From assembly GCF_001010415.1 (NCBI RefSeq), contig NZ_JPLE01000007.1, forward strand, positions 1-64,000: DNA of 64,000 nt, read 5' to 3'. Numbering within the stretch: the stretch's first letter is position 1; the number at the start of each line of letters is the position of its first letter. This stretch comes from Xanthomonas pisi DSM 18956. Its GTDB lineage: Bacteria; Pseudomonadota; Gammaproteobacteria; Xanthomonadales; Xanthomonadaceae. The position numbers and the translations under genes were made by a program. The notes beneath the pieces were generated by a model. The model worked only from the letters and a program-made list of their open reading frames with translations. It did not search any database and was not told where the DNA came from. Shown here in pieces: positions 46,914 through 56,226 of the stretch.

Positions 46914-48692
46914 ATGCGGAAATCCCTGGGTATGGCATTGCTGGCATCCACCATGACCGTGTGCGGCGCGGGCACCGCGTACGCGGCGACGTCGGATCTG
47001 CCGGCCTCCGGCCAGTGGCCAGCGGTCAGCGCCAGCGCGCCGATGGCGCCGGAGCGCGTCCTGCAGATCAGTCTCGTGCTCAGGCCGCGGATGGACGCAG
47101 CCGCGCAGCACGCGGCGATCGAGTACTGGTTGATGCGCGATGCGGCCGACCCGCTGCTGCGTGGCGCGCTGGACCACACCGCTGCGGCTGCTGCCAGCGA
47201 CATTGCACAAATCAAGGACTACCTGCGCAAGCACGGCATCAGCGATGTGCAGGTCGTATCCGATGGTCGCGTGTTGCAGGCCACTGCAACGGCGGCCGCA
47301 CTGCAGTCGGCGTTCGCGGTGACGCTGCGCACGGGCACTATCGACGGGCGTGCGGTGTACTTCAATCAGGATGGGATCGTTCTTCCTGACGCCTTGCGCC
47401 CACTCGTGCAAGGCGTGGTGGGGCTGGATAACCGCAGCACTGCCCGATTGACCCACCGCTCGACCGTCCCCGCCGATGCGCGAGTCGCTGTCGATCGGGG
47501 ACTGGGTACAAGTGCCGCCCTTGCGCGCAGTAGCGGCGCCTCGGAAGCGGTGCGGCATAGCGTGGAAGAGCTGGGCAGCGTCTATGGCGCGAACGCGCTG
47601 GCACCTGCCAGCGGCGTTGTCGGTGCCATTATCGCCGCCGGCAATCTGGAACAGACGCTGTCGCGTCTGCAGCATTTCCAGACGCTGCACGGCCTGCATA
47701 CGCCGGTCACGGTGGTGACGGTGGGCGACCCGGCAGCGCCGGGTTTCCGCTCCACGGCAGATAGCAAGAACAACGAAACCGAGTGGGACATGGACACGCA
47801 ACTGCTGGTCGGCAGTGCCGGCGGACTGAGGCAGTTGATCATCTACAACATCCCGGACTTTTCCTGGAAAAGCATGACCGATGGCCTGGCGCGTGCGGCC
47901 GACGACAACCTTGCGCGTGTGGTCAGCATGTCGATCTACGCACCGGAAGCCGAAGTGGACGACACGATCTTCCAGGCCATCGATGCCAGCGTTTCCAAGG
48001 CGGTCAGGCAGGGGCAGAACATCCTGATCTGCAGCGGCGACGACGGGATCTATCAACCCTTGAGCGCGCGTGCGACTGCGCCGTATTACGACAGCCTGCT
48101 GGGGCATCAGGACCAACGCCAGGTCGCGTTTCCCGCATCGGACCCGTATGCAATCGCGGTCGGTGCCACAGAGCTGCAGACCAGGACCGGAAGCGCCGGC
48201 ACCTATGCGGCCGAGCGCGTCTGGAATACCGGTGTGGGCCGCCAGATCAGCCAGGGCGGCCTGAGCCGGGGGGCCGACGCGCCGCAGTGGCAGAAGGCCG
48301 CGATCCCCGCACAGGTAAGTTCCGGACGCCGCGCCGTGCCGGATGTCAGTTTCAACGGTGCTTTTTCCAGCAGCGCAGAGGTCCTGTTGACCGATGCGCA
48401 AGGCCGCGAATTCCGTGGATACGTCTGGGGCACCAGCGCCGCCACGCCGACCTTCGCCGGCTATGTCGCGCGGTTACTGCAGTCGCACCCGAATCTGGGT
48501 TTCATCGGTCCGCAGCTCTATCGCTATGCGAGCCAGCGCGGCGCTGCGCAGCGCAAGCATGATGTGCTGGCAGGGACCAATGGCCTGTATGGCGATGGCT
48601 ATGTGGCCGCTAGCGGCTGGGATTTCGCATCGGGTTGGGGCAGCCTGGATATTGCCGATTTCGACCGCTTCCTGGCCCACGCCTCACCCTGA
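46914..48692 (+). CDS. Secreted S53 family (sedolisin/xanthomonalisin-like) acid protease
   Basis: A 592-residue preproenzyme. Signal peptide (1-24, MRKSLGMALLASTMTVCGAG then TAYA), an activation prodomain (about 45-190) with LQISLVLRPRMDAAAQ, and a catalytic subtilisin-like domain. The Ser-Glu-Asp triad is visible: Glu290 and Asp294 in ETEWDMDTQ, and Ser508 in GTSAATPTFAGY. The oxyanion Asp is probably Asp376 in CSGDDGIY. S53 enzymes are pepstatin-insensitive acid endopeptidases; Xanthomonas secretes one called xanthomonalisin. It is likely a type II-exported, host-facing degradative enzyme (inference). Confidence 0.94.
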   Translation: MRKSLGMALLASTMTVCGAGTAYAATSDLPASGQWPAVSASAPMAPERVLQISLVLRPRMDAAAQHAAIEYWLMRDAADPLLRGALDHTAAAAASDIAQIKDYLRKHGISDVQVVSDGRVLQATATAAALQSAFAVTLRTGTIDGRAVYFNQDGIVLPDALRPLVQGVVGLDNRSTARLTHRSTVPADARVAVDRGLGTSAALARSSGASEAVRHSVEELGSVYGANALAPASGVVGAIIAAGNLEQTLSRLQHFQTLHGLHTPVTVVTVGDPAAPGFRSTADSKNNETEWDMDTQLLVGSAGGLRQLIIYNIPDFSWKSMTDGLARAADDNLARVVSMSIYAPEAEVDDTIFQAIDASVSKAVRQGQNILICSGDDGIYQPLSARATAPYYDSLLGHQDQRQVAFPASDPYAIAVGATELQTRTGSAGTYAAERVWNTGVGRQISQGGLSRGADAPQWQKAAIPAQVSSGRRAVPDVSFNGAFSSSAEVLLTDAQGREFRGYVWGTSAATPTFAGYVARLLQSHPNLGFIGPQLYRYASQRGAAQRKHDVLAGTNGLYGDGYVAASGWDFASGWGSLDIADFDRFLAHASP

Positions 48693-48759
48693 TCCTGGGC
48701 ATCGCCATGGCGTGCGGTGCCGGCATGATCGGTGCCGCACGCCAGGCGACTGCCAGCGA

Positions 48760-49158
48760 TCACATCGTCGTGTCGACCACCGCTTCGATGTGGTGGCCGT
48801 CGGGGTCGATGACGAATGCGGCGTAATACGCATCGCCATAGTCGGGTCGCAAACCGGGCGCGCCGTTGCTGCGACCGCCGTGTCGCAGTGCGGCCAGATG
48901 GAAGGCGTCCACTGCTGCAGCAGTGCTGGCTGCGAATGCGAGATGGAATCCGCGGCCCGGTGCGCACTGCGTCGCCTGTTGTTGTTTCAGCGCCAGGCAG
49001 TCTTCGCCACCGGGGTGGCCGTAGCCGACGGCCTGATCGAGCGTGCCCGGTTCCAGGTCCGACCACACCCGCACATAGCCGAGTGCGCCAAGCACGGCGT
49101 CGTAAAACGCGGCCGAGGCCGCGATGTTGCCAACGCCAATGGAGACGTGATGCAGCAT
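48760..49158 (-). CDS. VOC-superfamily protein (glyoxalase-like)
   Basis: A 132-residue protein opening MLHHVSIGVGNIAASAAFYD and ending AAFVIDPDGHHIEAVVD, the typical first and last strands of glyoxalase/dioxygenase-fold proteins. His3 and the last-strand Glu correspond to the metal ligands of the fold. Substrate unknown. The start is the internal ATG at 49158, since the extra ten upstream residues are atypical. It is convergent with the S53 gene, 67 bp away. Confidence 0.88.
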   Translation of the reverse strand: MLHHVSIGVGNIAASAAFYDAVLGALGYVRVWSDLEPGTLDQAVGYGHPGGEDCLALKQQQATQCAPGRGFHLAFAASTAAAVDAFHLAALRHGGRSNGAPGLRPDYGDAYYAAFVIDPDGHHIEAVVDTTM

Positions 49159-49511
49159 CGATGCAGTCCTGCGACGAGGGGCACCCACGTGCCGGCCGAC
49201 GATCCTGGGCCGTGCGCAGGCCGTGCGTCAATCGTTGCCGTGGCGTCTCGCAATCGGCACGGCGGCCTGTATCGCAGCTGCCGTCAGGCACTGCAGCTGC
49301 GCAGCGCTGACGGAACCGCTGCATGGCGCCCGTGCAGGTATAGCAAAACAAGCAGGAGCGATGTCTCGCAGCGGGCCATGGCCTGACCGTACACTGCGCC
49401 GTCGCAGGTGTGTGGTCGCAGGTCTGGCTACACGTTGCGTCGGCCCGACGCCTTCGCCGCAGGCAGCGCAACGCGGCGGGCATGCCCCTCCTCACCAGCA
49501 CGAAGGTTTCG
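49159..49511. other. Divergent intergenic region
   Basis: These 353 bp separate the VOC gene and the sugar dehydrogenase gene and should contain both promoters. CCGTCAG (49281) and CTGACGG (49307) are a widely spaced inverted repeat. Nothing else is recognised. Confidence 0.35.
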
Positions 49512-50447
49512 ATGAAGCATCCAGACGCATTGCGTATTGCCCTTGTCGGTATCGGCAAGATCGCCCGCGACCAGCACGTGCCGACCATCGCCGCGCGTGC
49601 CGACGTGCAGTTGGTGGCCACAGTGAGCCGGCATGGCACGGTCGACGGCGTCCCGGCGTATCACACCCTGGACGAAGCGTTCGCCGCGCATCCGGAGCTT
49701 GAAGCCGTGTCGTTGTGCACGCCACCGGTGGGGCGGCATGCATTGGCGCAGGCGGCGTTGAACGCTGGTCGGCATGTCTTTCTGGAAAAGCCGCCGGCCG
49801 CCACGCTTGCCGAGATCGACGACCTGCGCAAGGTGGCGCAGCACGCGCAGCGCAGCCTGTTCACCAGTTGGCATTCGCGTTGCGCGGCCGGCGTGGAACC
49901 CGCGCGCGCATGGTTGGCCGACAAGCAGGTCGTGCGTGCGCATATCACCTGGAAGGAAGACATCCGCCACTGGCATCCGGGGCAGGACTGGATTCTCGAA
50001 CCCGGCGGCATGGGCGTGTTCGATCCCGGCATCAATGCATTGTCCATCGCCACCCATCTGCTGCCGTGCAGCTTCGCACTGCATCAGGCCGAGCTGCACA
50101 CACCGCAAAATCGCCAGGCGCCGCTGTACGCCAGGCTTGCGTTTGTCGATACCGCCGGCGTGCCGGTCACGGCCGAATTCGACTTCCTGCAGACCGGCCA
50201 TCAGCGCTGGGATATCGAAGTGGAAACCACCCAGGGCGTGCTCATGCTCAGCGAAGGCGGCGCCAAGCTGCATATCGACGGGCAGGCGCAGGCTGTGCCC
50301 GCATCCAGCGAATACGATGGCCTGTACCGGCGATTTGTACAGCTGGTGCGTGCCGGCGAATCGGAGGTGGATGTCGCTCCGTTCGTGCATGTGGCCGATG
50401 CGTTTCTGCTCGGGGCGCGCACGGTCACCGCACCGTTTGCCTGGTAA
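49512..50447 (+). CDS. Gfo/Idh/MocA family oxidoreductase (galactose 1-dehydrogenase-like)
   Basis: A 311-residue NAD(P)-dependent sugar dehydrogenase. The N-terminal Rossmann domain has IALVGIGKIARDQHVPTIA and the family EKPPAATLAEIDDL motif with its catalytic Lys; the C-terminal domain carries GGMGVFDPGINALSIATH, with substrate-site Asp/His. Overall pattern matches bacterial D-galactose 1-dehydrogenases that begin the oxidative De Ley-Doudoroff-type pathway; other aldoses remain possible. No other pathway gene is adjacent. Confidence 0.88.
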   Translation: MKHPDALRIALVGIGKIARDQHVPTIAARADVQLVATVSRHGTVDGVPAYHTLDEAFAAHPELEAVSLCTPPVGRHALAQAALNAGRHVFLEKPPAATLAEIDDLRKVAQHAQRSLFTSWHSRCAAGVEPARAWLADKQVVRAHITWKEDIRHWHPGQDWILEPGGMGVFDPGINALSIATHLLPCSFALHQAELHTPQNRQAPLYARLAFVDTAGVPVTAEFDFLQTGHQRWDIEVETTQGVLMLSEGGAKLHIDGQAQAVPASSEYDGLYRRFVQLVRAGESEVDVAPFVHVADAFLLGARTVTAPFAW

Positions 50448-50480
50448 TCGACGGCGCCGTCCTGGCAGTCGTGATGACGA

Positions 50481-50507
50481 ACAACACCGGCCATCGGTCG
50501 GTGTTGT
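50481..50507. terminator. Bidirectional terminator-like hairpin
   Basis: ACAACACCG (50481-50489) pairs with CGGTGTTGT (50499-50507) across a 9-nt loop, in the 144-bp gap between two convergent genes. There is no strong T-tract on either side. Confidence 0.45.
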
Positions 50508-50591
50508 CGTGCCGCAATCGCATGTCTGCACGGTTGCCGCAGCGCCATGGCGTCACACGTCCGCCCGCAACCTCGCTGCCGCCGGTGCCGA

Positions 50592-52262
50592 TCAACGGCT
50601 TTCCAGTGCCACGTCGTCGCGCTCGATGTTTTCGGCAGTGCGCACATCCGCCCCCGAGATGGGGGAGCTCACCGGCCTGCGCAACGCGGGGGTGATCTGC
50701 GCGCGGAAACGCCTGACCACCCACGTCTCATCGAGCAGGGCAAACGCGAAGAAGCCCAGCAAGGTGCCGGCGACCAGTGTGGGCGCATGCGTAAACGTGC
50801 CCGGCAACAACAGACTGAGCCACAGGAAGATGTTGGGCGAGGTCTGCAGCAGGTGGATGTCCGCCGCAATGCCGGCATCGATACGCTTGCCGGTCACGCT
50901 CTGGTGTGCGCGTAAGTACACGGCACTGCCCACGCGGCAAGCCAGCAGGAGCGTAAACGGCAGCAGCAGCGCTCCCCAGGCCTGCCAACCGCCCTGCGTC
51001 AACGCGTGGACGAGCGCGCTTCCTTCGGTGCGTAGCCCGACCAGCAAGGCCATCGGCACCATCGTCAATGCGCCCACCCAGCCCCAGTTGGTGGCGAGCT
51101 TGCCGGCTGCGATCGGGCGCGCCCGACGCCATCCCTGTGCGGCCAGCGAGGGCAGCGCCAAGGCGAGCAGCAGCACCACGAAAAACCGCTCCAGCGCATG
51201 CGCGTTGCCCAGCAGCGCGCGGTGATCCACAAACAACCCCAGCAGGAGCAGCGGCAATAGCACCGACAAGACGAGCGTGTAGCGCGCTGCGAAGAAATAA
51301 TCGCCGCCGCGCGCCAGCGAGAAGGTCGGCACCGACAATGCCGGCGGCACGATCAGTAACAGGCCGATCACGTGGATCCATTCGTTGTAGAACTGTGTGA
51401 GCAGCAGCATGGCGCAGAACGCACGTGCCACGCTGATCACGCACAGCGCAATGTTTTCCGGCCCCCGGGTCAGGCGCAAGGCACCGGCCTCGATGCGTAC
51501 CGACAGGAAGAACGCATTGACTGCCAGCAAGACGACGATGGCCGTTGTGCTGGCAATATGCGGCACACGCACGCCCGCGCACGACAGCGCGAAGCCGCCT
51601 GCCGCGGCGATCAACATCCATTGCAGCAGATGGATTTCGGTCTGCTCGCCCAGATAGTTCATGCGCGAGGAACTGCGCGCAGTCATCTGCCTGAGCTCGT
51701 CCCACGACAGCGGCCGGGAATTGGGTAGCCGAAAGTCGATGTAGTCGGCAGGTGGCAGGCCGGAGGCGATCAGCGCAAATACCTCGACGATGTATTTGTG
51801 CGCCACCACCAGGACCTGCTTGCCTTGCCGGTCCAACGGCGCGAGCACGGTGTCGTAGTAATGCTTGCAGCGGGCGTACATGTCCATCCAGTGTTCGCCA
51901 TCGGGCGGTGCGCCGTCGGCATCGTGGAAGCAGACGTCGTAGAGACGGTGACCGATCGACTTCTTGATCAAGGTCTTGTTCTTGCCGGCGAAGATGCCGA
52001 AATCGCGTTCCACCAATGCAGCGCTGGAGATCACCTGCGGTGGTGCGGTGACGCCTTCCAGGATGATGCTTGCGGTTGCCTGCGCGCGTTCGAGTGTGGA
52101 AACGTGGACCTGATCGAAGTGCAGCCCGCGTTGGCGGACGTAGTCGGCTGCCTGACGCGCCTGGCGCCGGCCCAGCGGAGTGAGTGGCGAATTCTGCGCG
52201 CCTGCAAAATAGTTCTGTTCGTTTGCGAGCGACTCGCCATGACGGACGAAGTACAAAGGCAT
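50592..52262 (-). CDS. Histidine phosphatase fused to a polytopic membrane domain
   Basis: A 556-residue fusion. Residues 1-205 are a histidine phosphatase/phosphoglycerate-mutase-like domain: phosphoryl-acceptor His8 in FVRHGESLANEQ, a likely acid residue in LVERDFGIFAGK, and a second His in VLVVAHKYIVEV. Residues about 213-525 contain some eight to ten membrane helices. One segment, PPALSVPTFSLARGGDYFF, resembles the conserved GGD region of SBF/BASS-type transporters, a tentative match. A cytosolic phosphatase tethered to, or regulating, a transporter is an inference. It is convergent with the sugar dehydrogenase gene. Confidence 0.85.
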   Translation of the reverse strand: MPLYFVRHGESLANEQNYFAGAQNSPLTPLGRRQARQAADYVRQRGLHFDQVHVSTLERAQATASIILEGVTAPPQVISSAALVERDFGIFAGKNKTLIKKSIGHRLYDVCFHDADGAPPDGEHWMDMYARCKHYYDTVLAPLDRQGKQVLVVAHKYIVEVFALIASGLPPADYIDFRLPNSRPLSWDELRQMTARSSSRMNYLGEQTEIHLLQWMLIAAAGGFALSCAGVRVPHIASTTAIVVLLAVNAFFLSVRIEAGALRLTRGPENIALCVISVARAFCAMLLLTQFYNEWIHVIGLLLIVPPALSVPTFSLARGGDYFFAARYTLVLSVLLPLLLLGLFVDHRALLGNAHALERFFVVLLLALALPSLAAQGWRRARPIAAGKLATNWGWVGALTMVPMALLVGLRTEGSALVHALTQGGWQAWGALLLPFTLLLACRVGSAVYLRAHQSVTGKRIDAGIAADIHLLQTSPNIFLWLSLLLPGTFTHAPTLVAGTLLGFFAFALLDETWVVRRFRAQITPALRRPVSSPISGADVRTAENIERDDVALESR

Positions 52263-52875
52263 CGGCTGGGCTCCGGTAATGCACCACTGGTCGGTGAGAC
52301 CGATCGCGTTGCAACACGAGTTGCCGACATGGCGCCTGCGCAGCTGTCAGGCGAGCGCTGATGGATGCGGGATGGGCCGCGTCTCCGTCGGTGCCTCGCC
52401 GCATCATCCCGCTGGACGGTTGCGCGCGACGTTGGGTCGGTCATTGCTCATGCGGCGATGCCATCGGCTCGCGGTCAACCGGCTGCACGCCAGGCAGATG
52501 GGCCAGCATGCATCCGGTTGCCGGTAGGTCCGGCGAACCGGGCATTTCGTTGCGACGCGCGCGCTGTTTCTATCGATCGATTCATCCGCTGGCCAAGAAT
52601 GTGTCGATCGCACCCGGCTGCATCATGTCCGCGTGATCGCATGCGCACAGCGTCGTTGCGTCAAGCGCAGCGATCGCCCCGCCCGCACACGCACAACGCC
52701 TGCGCACGCGATGTGCGGCGCAGGCGTTGACTGATGCGGTCAACAAGCGTGGCGATCACGCCGTCGTCGTGTTGGCGGCGCGCGTGCGAGATCCGGGCAC
52801 TGCCTGGTGTAAAGGTGGGATTTACATTGCCTGCTCATGCAGGCAGCGCCGATGGGTGCATGGCTGCGCTCCGGA
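52263..52875. other. 613-bp region without a recognised gene
   Basis: Frames here are short, overlap each other and match no family. AACGCCTGCGC (52695) and GCGCAGGCGTT (to 52728) form an 11-bp stem with a 12-nt loop, a possible transcription end for the amylase gene. The rest shows nothing I can name. Confidence 0.45.
52695..52728 (-). terminator. Hairpin downstream of the alpha-amylase gene
   Basis: A perfect 11-bp stem with a 12-nt loop lies about 150 bp beyond the amylase stop. No T-tract follows on the amylase strand, so termination is uncertain. Confidence 0.35.
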
Positions 52876-54303
52876 TCAGCGTCGCCACATCCGCGTGCCA
52901 CGTGCCGGCAGGGTGAAGGTGTAGGAGCTGCTGGTGATGCGCACCACGTTGCCCGAGCCCAGCGCGTCTACGTAGTCTGCATTCCAGTACAGCACGCTGT
53001 TGTTCATGCCCACGGTGGTGGTGACCGGATTGCCGCATTTGTTGATGCCCACGATGCCCAGGCTGCCGCGACGGAACAGGATGTGGCAGGAACTGGACGA
53101 CAGCACCTGCATGTCGGTGCCCTGCACGCCGTTGTGGAAGCCGATCATGCGGCGCAGGTCGTCGCGCTGGTAGGCGTTGACCCAGCGGTTGTCGCCGCTT
53201 TCGTTGTTGTCGGTGTAGACCATCGGCATGCCGCCGTTTCGACCGATCAGATAGGCATAGGCAAGGGTTTCGTCGACCGGGTCAAGAATGGCGTAACGGA
53301 AGCCGGCGTTGTTGGGGATGTCGTGCGTGATGGCGAAGGTCACCGCGCGATTGCCCGGTAACGCCTGCCCGGCGCTGGCCGGGTCCACCAGCTGCTGCAT
53401 GCTGGCACCCACGGCAAAGGCATTGCGCACTGCGTTGAACAACGGGAAGTCGTATGCAGCATGCGGCGTGGATTGCAGATACGGCGCAAGGAACTGGTCG
53501 TAATCGCCATTGCCGGTGCCGCCGCCGGTGATCACCTCGCCGAACACATAAACGCCGGAGCGGATGCCGGCATCGAAGACGCGGTTCAGATGATCGAAGG
53601 TCATGTGCTTGGCCGCATCCACGCGGAAGCCGGTCACGCCCAGGCCCTTGAGCGCCTGCAGGTAGGCGCGCTGCTGTTGCACCACCCAGTCGTTACCGAC
53701 CAGATCCGGCAAGCCCGGGTCGCTGCCACCGCCGCAGATACGATAATTGCGCACCTGGAAGGCGTCGTTGTAGTTGCTGATGCACTGCGCCGGGCCGAAG
53801 TCGCTGGCGCTCAGAAAGTTCGACTGCAAGGTGCCGAACAGGCGCAGCGAATCGTACCGTCCCGGGTTGGCTGCGTACTGCGACAACACCGCACTGCCCG
53901 GGTAGTTGAGGTCCGAGCGCGTCGCCGCTTCGTTGGCCATGTGGTTGAGCACCACGTCGGCATAGGTTTCCACCCCGTTGTTGGCCAGTGCCTGCACCAT
54001 GCGCGAGAACGCGGCCGTGTCGCCCAGCGGTCCATCGATCACGCGCAGATCCTGCGGTTGATAGCGCGCCCACCACGCGCTGCCCTGCGAACGAGTGGCC
54101 GGCGCCACCAGAACCTTGCGATAGCCGGCGTCGGCGATCTGCTTGGCGCGCGCTTCCACGGTGGCATAGGGCCAGTTGAAGGCATGCAGGATGACATCGG
54201 CCTGCACATTGGCGGTGGTCAGCAGCAAGATCACCGCCGTCAGCAGCAGGCGGCCGCATCGCTGTGTGAGCGAGGGTGGAGCATGAGCAGGCGTGCTATG
54301 CAT
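52876..54303 (-). CDS. Secreted alpha-amylase (GH13)
   Basis: A 475-residue secreted glycoside hydrolase. Signal peptide about residues 1-35 (hydrophobic RLLLTAVILLLTTA, cleavage after VQA). The GH13 regions are seen in order: ADVVLNHMA (region I), GFRVDAAKHM with the nucleophile Asp (region II), YVFGEVI with the acid/base Glu (region III) and ITHDIPNN with the transition-state Asp (region IV, His-Asp kept). A C-terminal beta domain ends TLPARGTRMWRR. Length equals that recalled for the known Xanthomonas amylase. It degrades extracellular starch. The start ATG at 54303 removes an unlikely 31-codon upstream extension. Confidence 0.95.
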   Translation of the reverse strand: MHSTPAHAPPSLTQRCGRLLLTAVILLLTTANVQADVILHAFNWPYATVEARAKQIADAGYRKVLVAPATRSQGSAWWARYQPQDLRVIDGPLGDTAAFSRMVQALANNGVETYADVVLNHMANEAATRSDLNYPGSAVLSQYAANPGRYDSLRLFGTLQSNFLSASDFGPAQCISNYNDAFQVRNYRICGGGSDPGLPDLVGNDWVVQQQRAYLQALKGLGVTGFRVDAAKHMTFDHLNRVFDAGIRSGVYVFGEVITGGGTGNGDYDQFLAPYLQSTPHAAYDFPLFNAVRNAFAVGASMQQLVDPASAGQALPGNRAVTFAITHDIPNNAGFRYAILDPVDETLAYAYLIGRNGGMPMVYTDNNESGDNRWVNAYQRDDLRRMIGFHNGVQGTDMQVLSSSSCHILFRRGSLGIVGINKCGNPVTTTVGMNNSVLYWNADYVDALGSGNVVRITSSSYTFTLPARGTRMWRR

Positions 54304-54815
54304 CGGATGATTCTCCAGTCGGTGAGCGCGAGCATCCGCGCAGTCCGCGATGCCCGCATCAAGGCCTCCGGCCCCTGTTCCGGAAAGCGCGCGCACGGCG
54401 TGCAGCGCGTGGCGATGCTAAGCGCGCATCGCGCCGCAACATCGGTGTTGTGCATACGTATTCAATGCGACAGAGCGCCAAACTGCGTGCGTGGTTGGAC
54501 GGCAACAGCGCGATGGGTCGCACAACTTGCGCCGCATCCGCTGCGCCTGGAGCGCATGGCATCGAGCCGTTTGGGTGACTGACGCAGGTGGTCAGCGACG
54601 TGTTGCCATCGACAAGGGCCGTGGCAGGACTGGACTGCGGCAGGCAGCGCCCTGTCGATGTTCGCCGTGCGACCAGAGCGCGCTCGACGTTGCAACGTAT
54701 TTGAAGCTGCCTTGAGCGGTCGATGCACCAGCACCAAGGAGAAACGTTGCAGGCAACAGGGGGCGCCACGCACTGCGCCGGTGCAGCCTACGCCGCACCT
54801 GCTGGCCGACAGCGC
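54304..54815. other. Amylase upstream region with possible operator sites
   Basis: No gene is seen in 512 bp. TGCATACGTATTCA (54451-54464) is a 14-bp palindrome with one mismatch; TGCAACGTATTTGAA (54691-54705) shares its ACGTAT core and flanks. Both could be LacI-type operators for the amylase gene, but this is an inference. Confidence 0.4.
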
Positions 54816-55457
54816 TCAGCGATACACGTGGCGGAGCTCATCGCGTGTGTGCAATTCCTGCAGCTTGGACAGCGGTAGGTCGATGTGCTCGTCGGTGTAG
54901 TACGCCGGCTGCCTGGCGGTGCTGCCGCCGGCATCGCGCTCGGCGCCTTTCCACTTGCTGAAGCCCTTTTGCGGCAGCGCCAGGCTGATGGTGTCGCCGT
55001 TGACGCTGTGTACCCGCACCACACCGTAGGCATGTCCATCGTAGGCGCCAGGTGCCACCGTCTGCAGGTCCACGGTGTACAGGTCTCCTGCCGCAGGCTG
55101 CGCCAGCAGCGCGTTGTCCTGCTTGGATGTCTGCGATGCGCTGTAGGCGCCAAACAGCACCAGCAGCGCGATCAGCCCCAGCAGCACCAGGCCGCCAAAC
55201 CGGCGGTAGGCAGGAATCGGCGGCTTGCCCCGAGACGCTTCGAAGGTCTTGGTGTCCAGCGGGGTGCTGTGGTTGCAGCCGTCGCACACGCGCAGATACT
55301 GCTTCTTGGTGACCCAGCTGAAGATGTACCAAAGGTGCGCATAGCGGTAATGCAGGACATTGCGAAAACTGCGTTGTTGCGCGCATTGGTCGCAATGCGC
55401 GCCGTCGGCGGCTCCGAGTGCGATGGCGTCGCCGCCCGATCCCCAGATGATCATCAT
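54816..55457 (-). CDS. Membrane protein with N-terminal zinc-ribbon-like cysteines, unknown function
   Basis: A 213-residue protein. The N-terminal 50 residues contain two CxxC pairs, CDQC (about 24-27) and CDGC (about 58-61), a zinc-ribbon pattern with the aromatic stretch HYRYAHLWYIFSWVTKKQYL between them. One membrane helix follows (about 87-107, GGLVLLGLIALLVLFGAY), then an extracytoplasmic domain with VVRVHSVNGDTISLALPQKG. Two adjacent ATGs; the first follows AAGGA. I do not recognise a named family. Confidence 0.78.
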   Translation of the reverse strand: MMIIWGSGGDAIALGAADGAHCDQCAQQRSFRNVLHYRYAHLWYIFSWVTKKQYLRVCDGCNHSTPLDTKTFEASRGKPPIPAYRRFGGLVLLGLIALLVLFGAYSASQTSKQDNALLAQPAAGDLYTVDLQTVAPGAYDGHAYGVVRVHSVNGDTISLALPQKGFSKWKGAERDAGGSTARQPAYYTDEHIDLPLSKLQELHTRDELRHVYR

Positions 55458-55614
55458 TCGTCCTTGAATTGTATGGAAGTGGCACATCATAAGCGCTGCG
55501 TGGCCGGTCGCGCACCTGCCCGGGCGGCTGGCGGCGACTGATGCGCAGCGGCCCGGACCGGCGACGAAGGTGCCTGGCGCGTGTCGCGTTAAACTAGCGG
55601 CTAATTCACTGCCG

Positions 55615-56169
55615 ATGTCTGCCATGCGTAATCCACTGCAAGAACAGCTGCTCAAGGCTGGCCTGGTCAAAAAAGCCCAGGTGGACAAGATTGCGCGCGA
55701 GCAGGTCAAGCAGCGGCATGCCAAGGGCGGGGCGGTCACGCCTGCCGATGCCGACAAGGTGGATGCGGCGCGGCTGCAGGCCGAGCGTGCCGAGCGCGAT
55801 CGCGCGCTGGCCGAGGAGCGCAACGCGCAGCTGCGCAAGCAGGAAGTGCTGGCGCAGGTGCGGCAGATCGTGGAGACCAGCAAGGTCAAGCGCGAAGGCG
55901 AGATCGACTATCGCTTCAACGACGGTAGCATCATCCGCAGCGTGCTGGTCAATCCGGCGCTGCGTGGCCAGCTGGCCAGTGGCGCACTGGTGATCGTGCG
56001 GCATGGCGACGGATTCGAGCTGATTCCGCGTGCGGCGGCCGACAAGGTCTATAGCCGCGATCCAGGCACGGTGGTGCTGGATCATGCGCGCAACCCCGCC
56101 CCCTCATCGAGCGACAGCGACGACGCGTACTACAGCCAGTTCAAGGTGCCCGACGATCTGATCTGGTAA
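55615..56169 (+). CDS. DUF2058 family protein (YaiL-like)
   Basis: A 184-residue soluble protein. The N-terminal LQEQLLKAGLVKKAQVDK is followed by a highly charged coiled coil (about residues 30-85, alternating Arg, Glu, Ala, Gln), then a small beta domain (YRFNDGSIIRSVLVNPALRG) ending DDAYYSQFKVPDDLIW. This matches the DUF2058/YaiL nucleoprotein-like family of unknown function. ATG at 55615, with another at 55624. The DUF3228 gene starts 57 bp downstream and may be co-transcribed. Confidence 0.9.
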   Translation: MSAMRNPLQEQLLKAGLVKKAQVDKIAREQVKQRHAKGGAVTPADADKVDAARLQAERAERDRALAEERNAQLRKQEVLAQVRQIVETSKVKREGEIDYRFNDGSIIRSVLVNPALRGQLASGALVIVRHGDGFELIPRAAADKVYSRDPGTVVLDHARNPAPSSSDSDDAYYSQFKVPDDLIW

Positions 56170-56226
56170 GTGACCGCGCGTTGGCCCGCGCGTTACCCTG
56201 GCGCTCTTTGCCGCCGGCCTGTTGCC

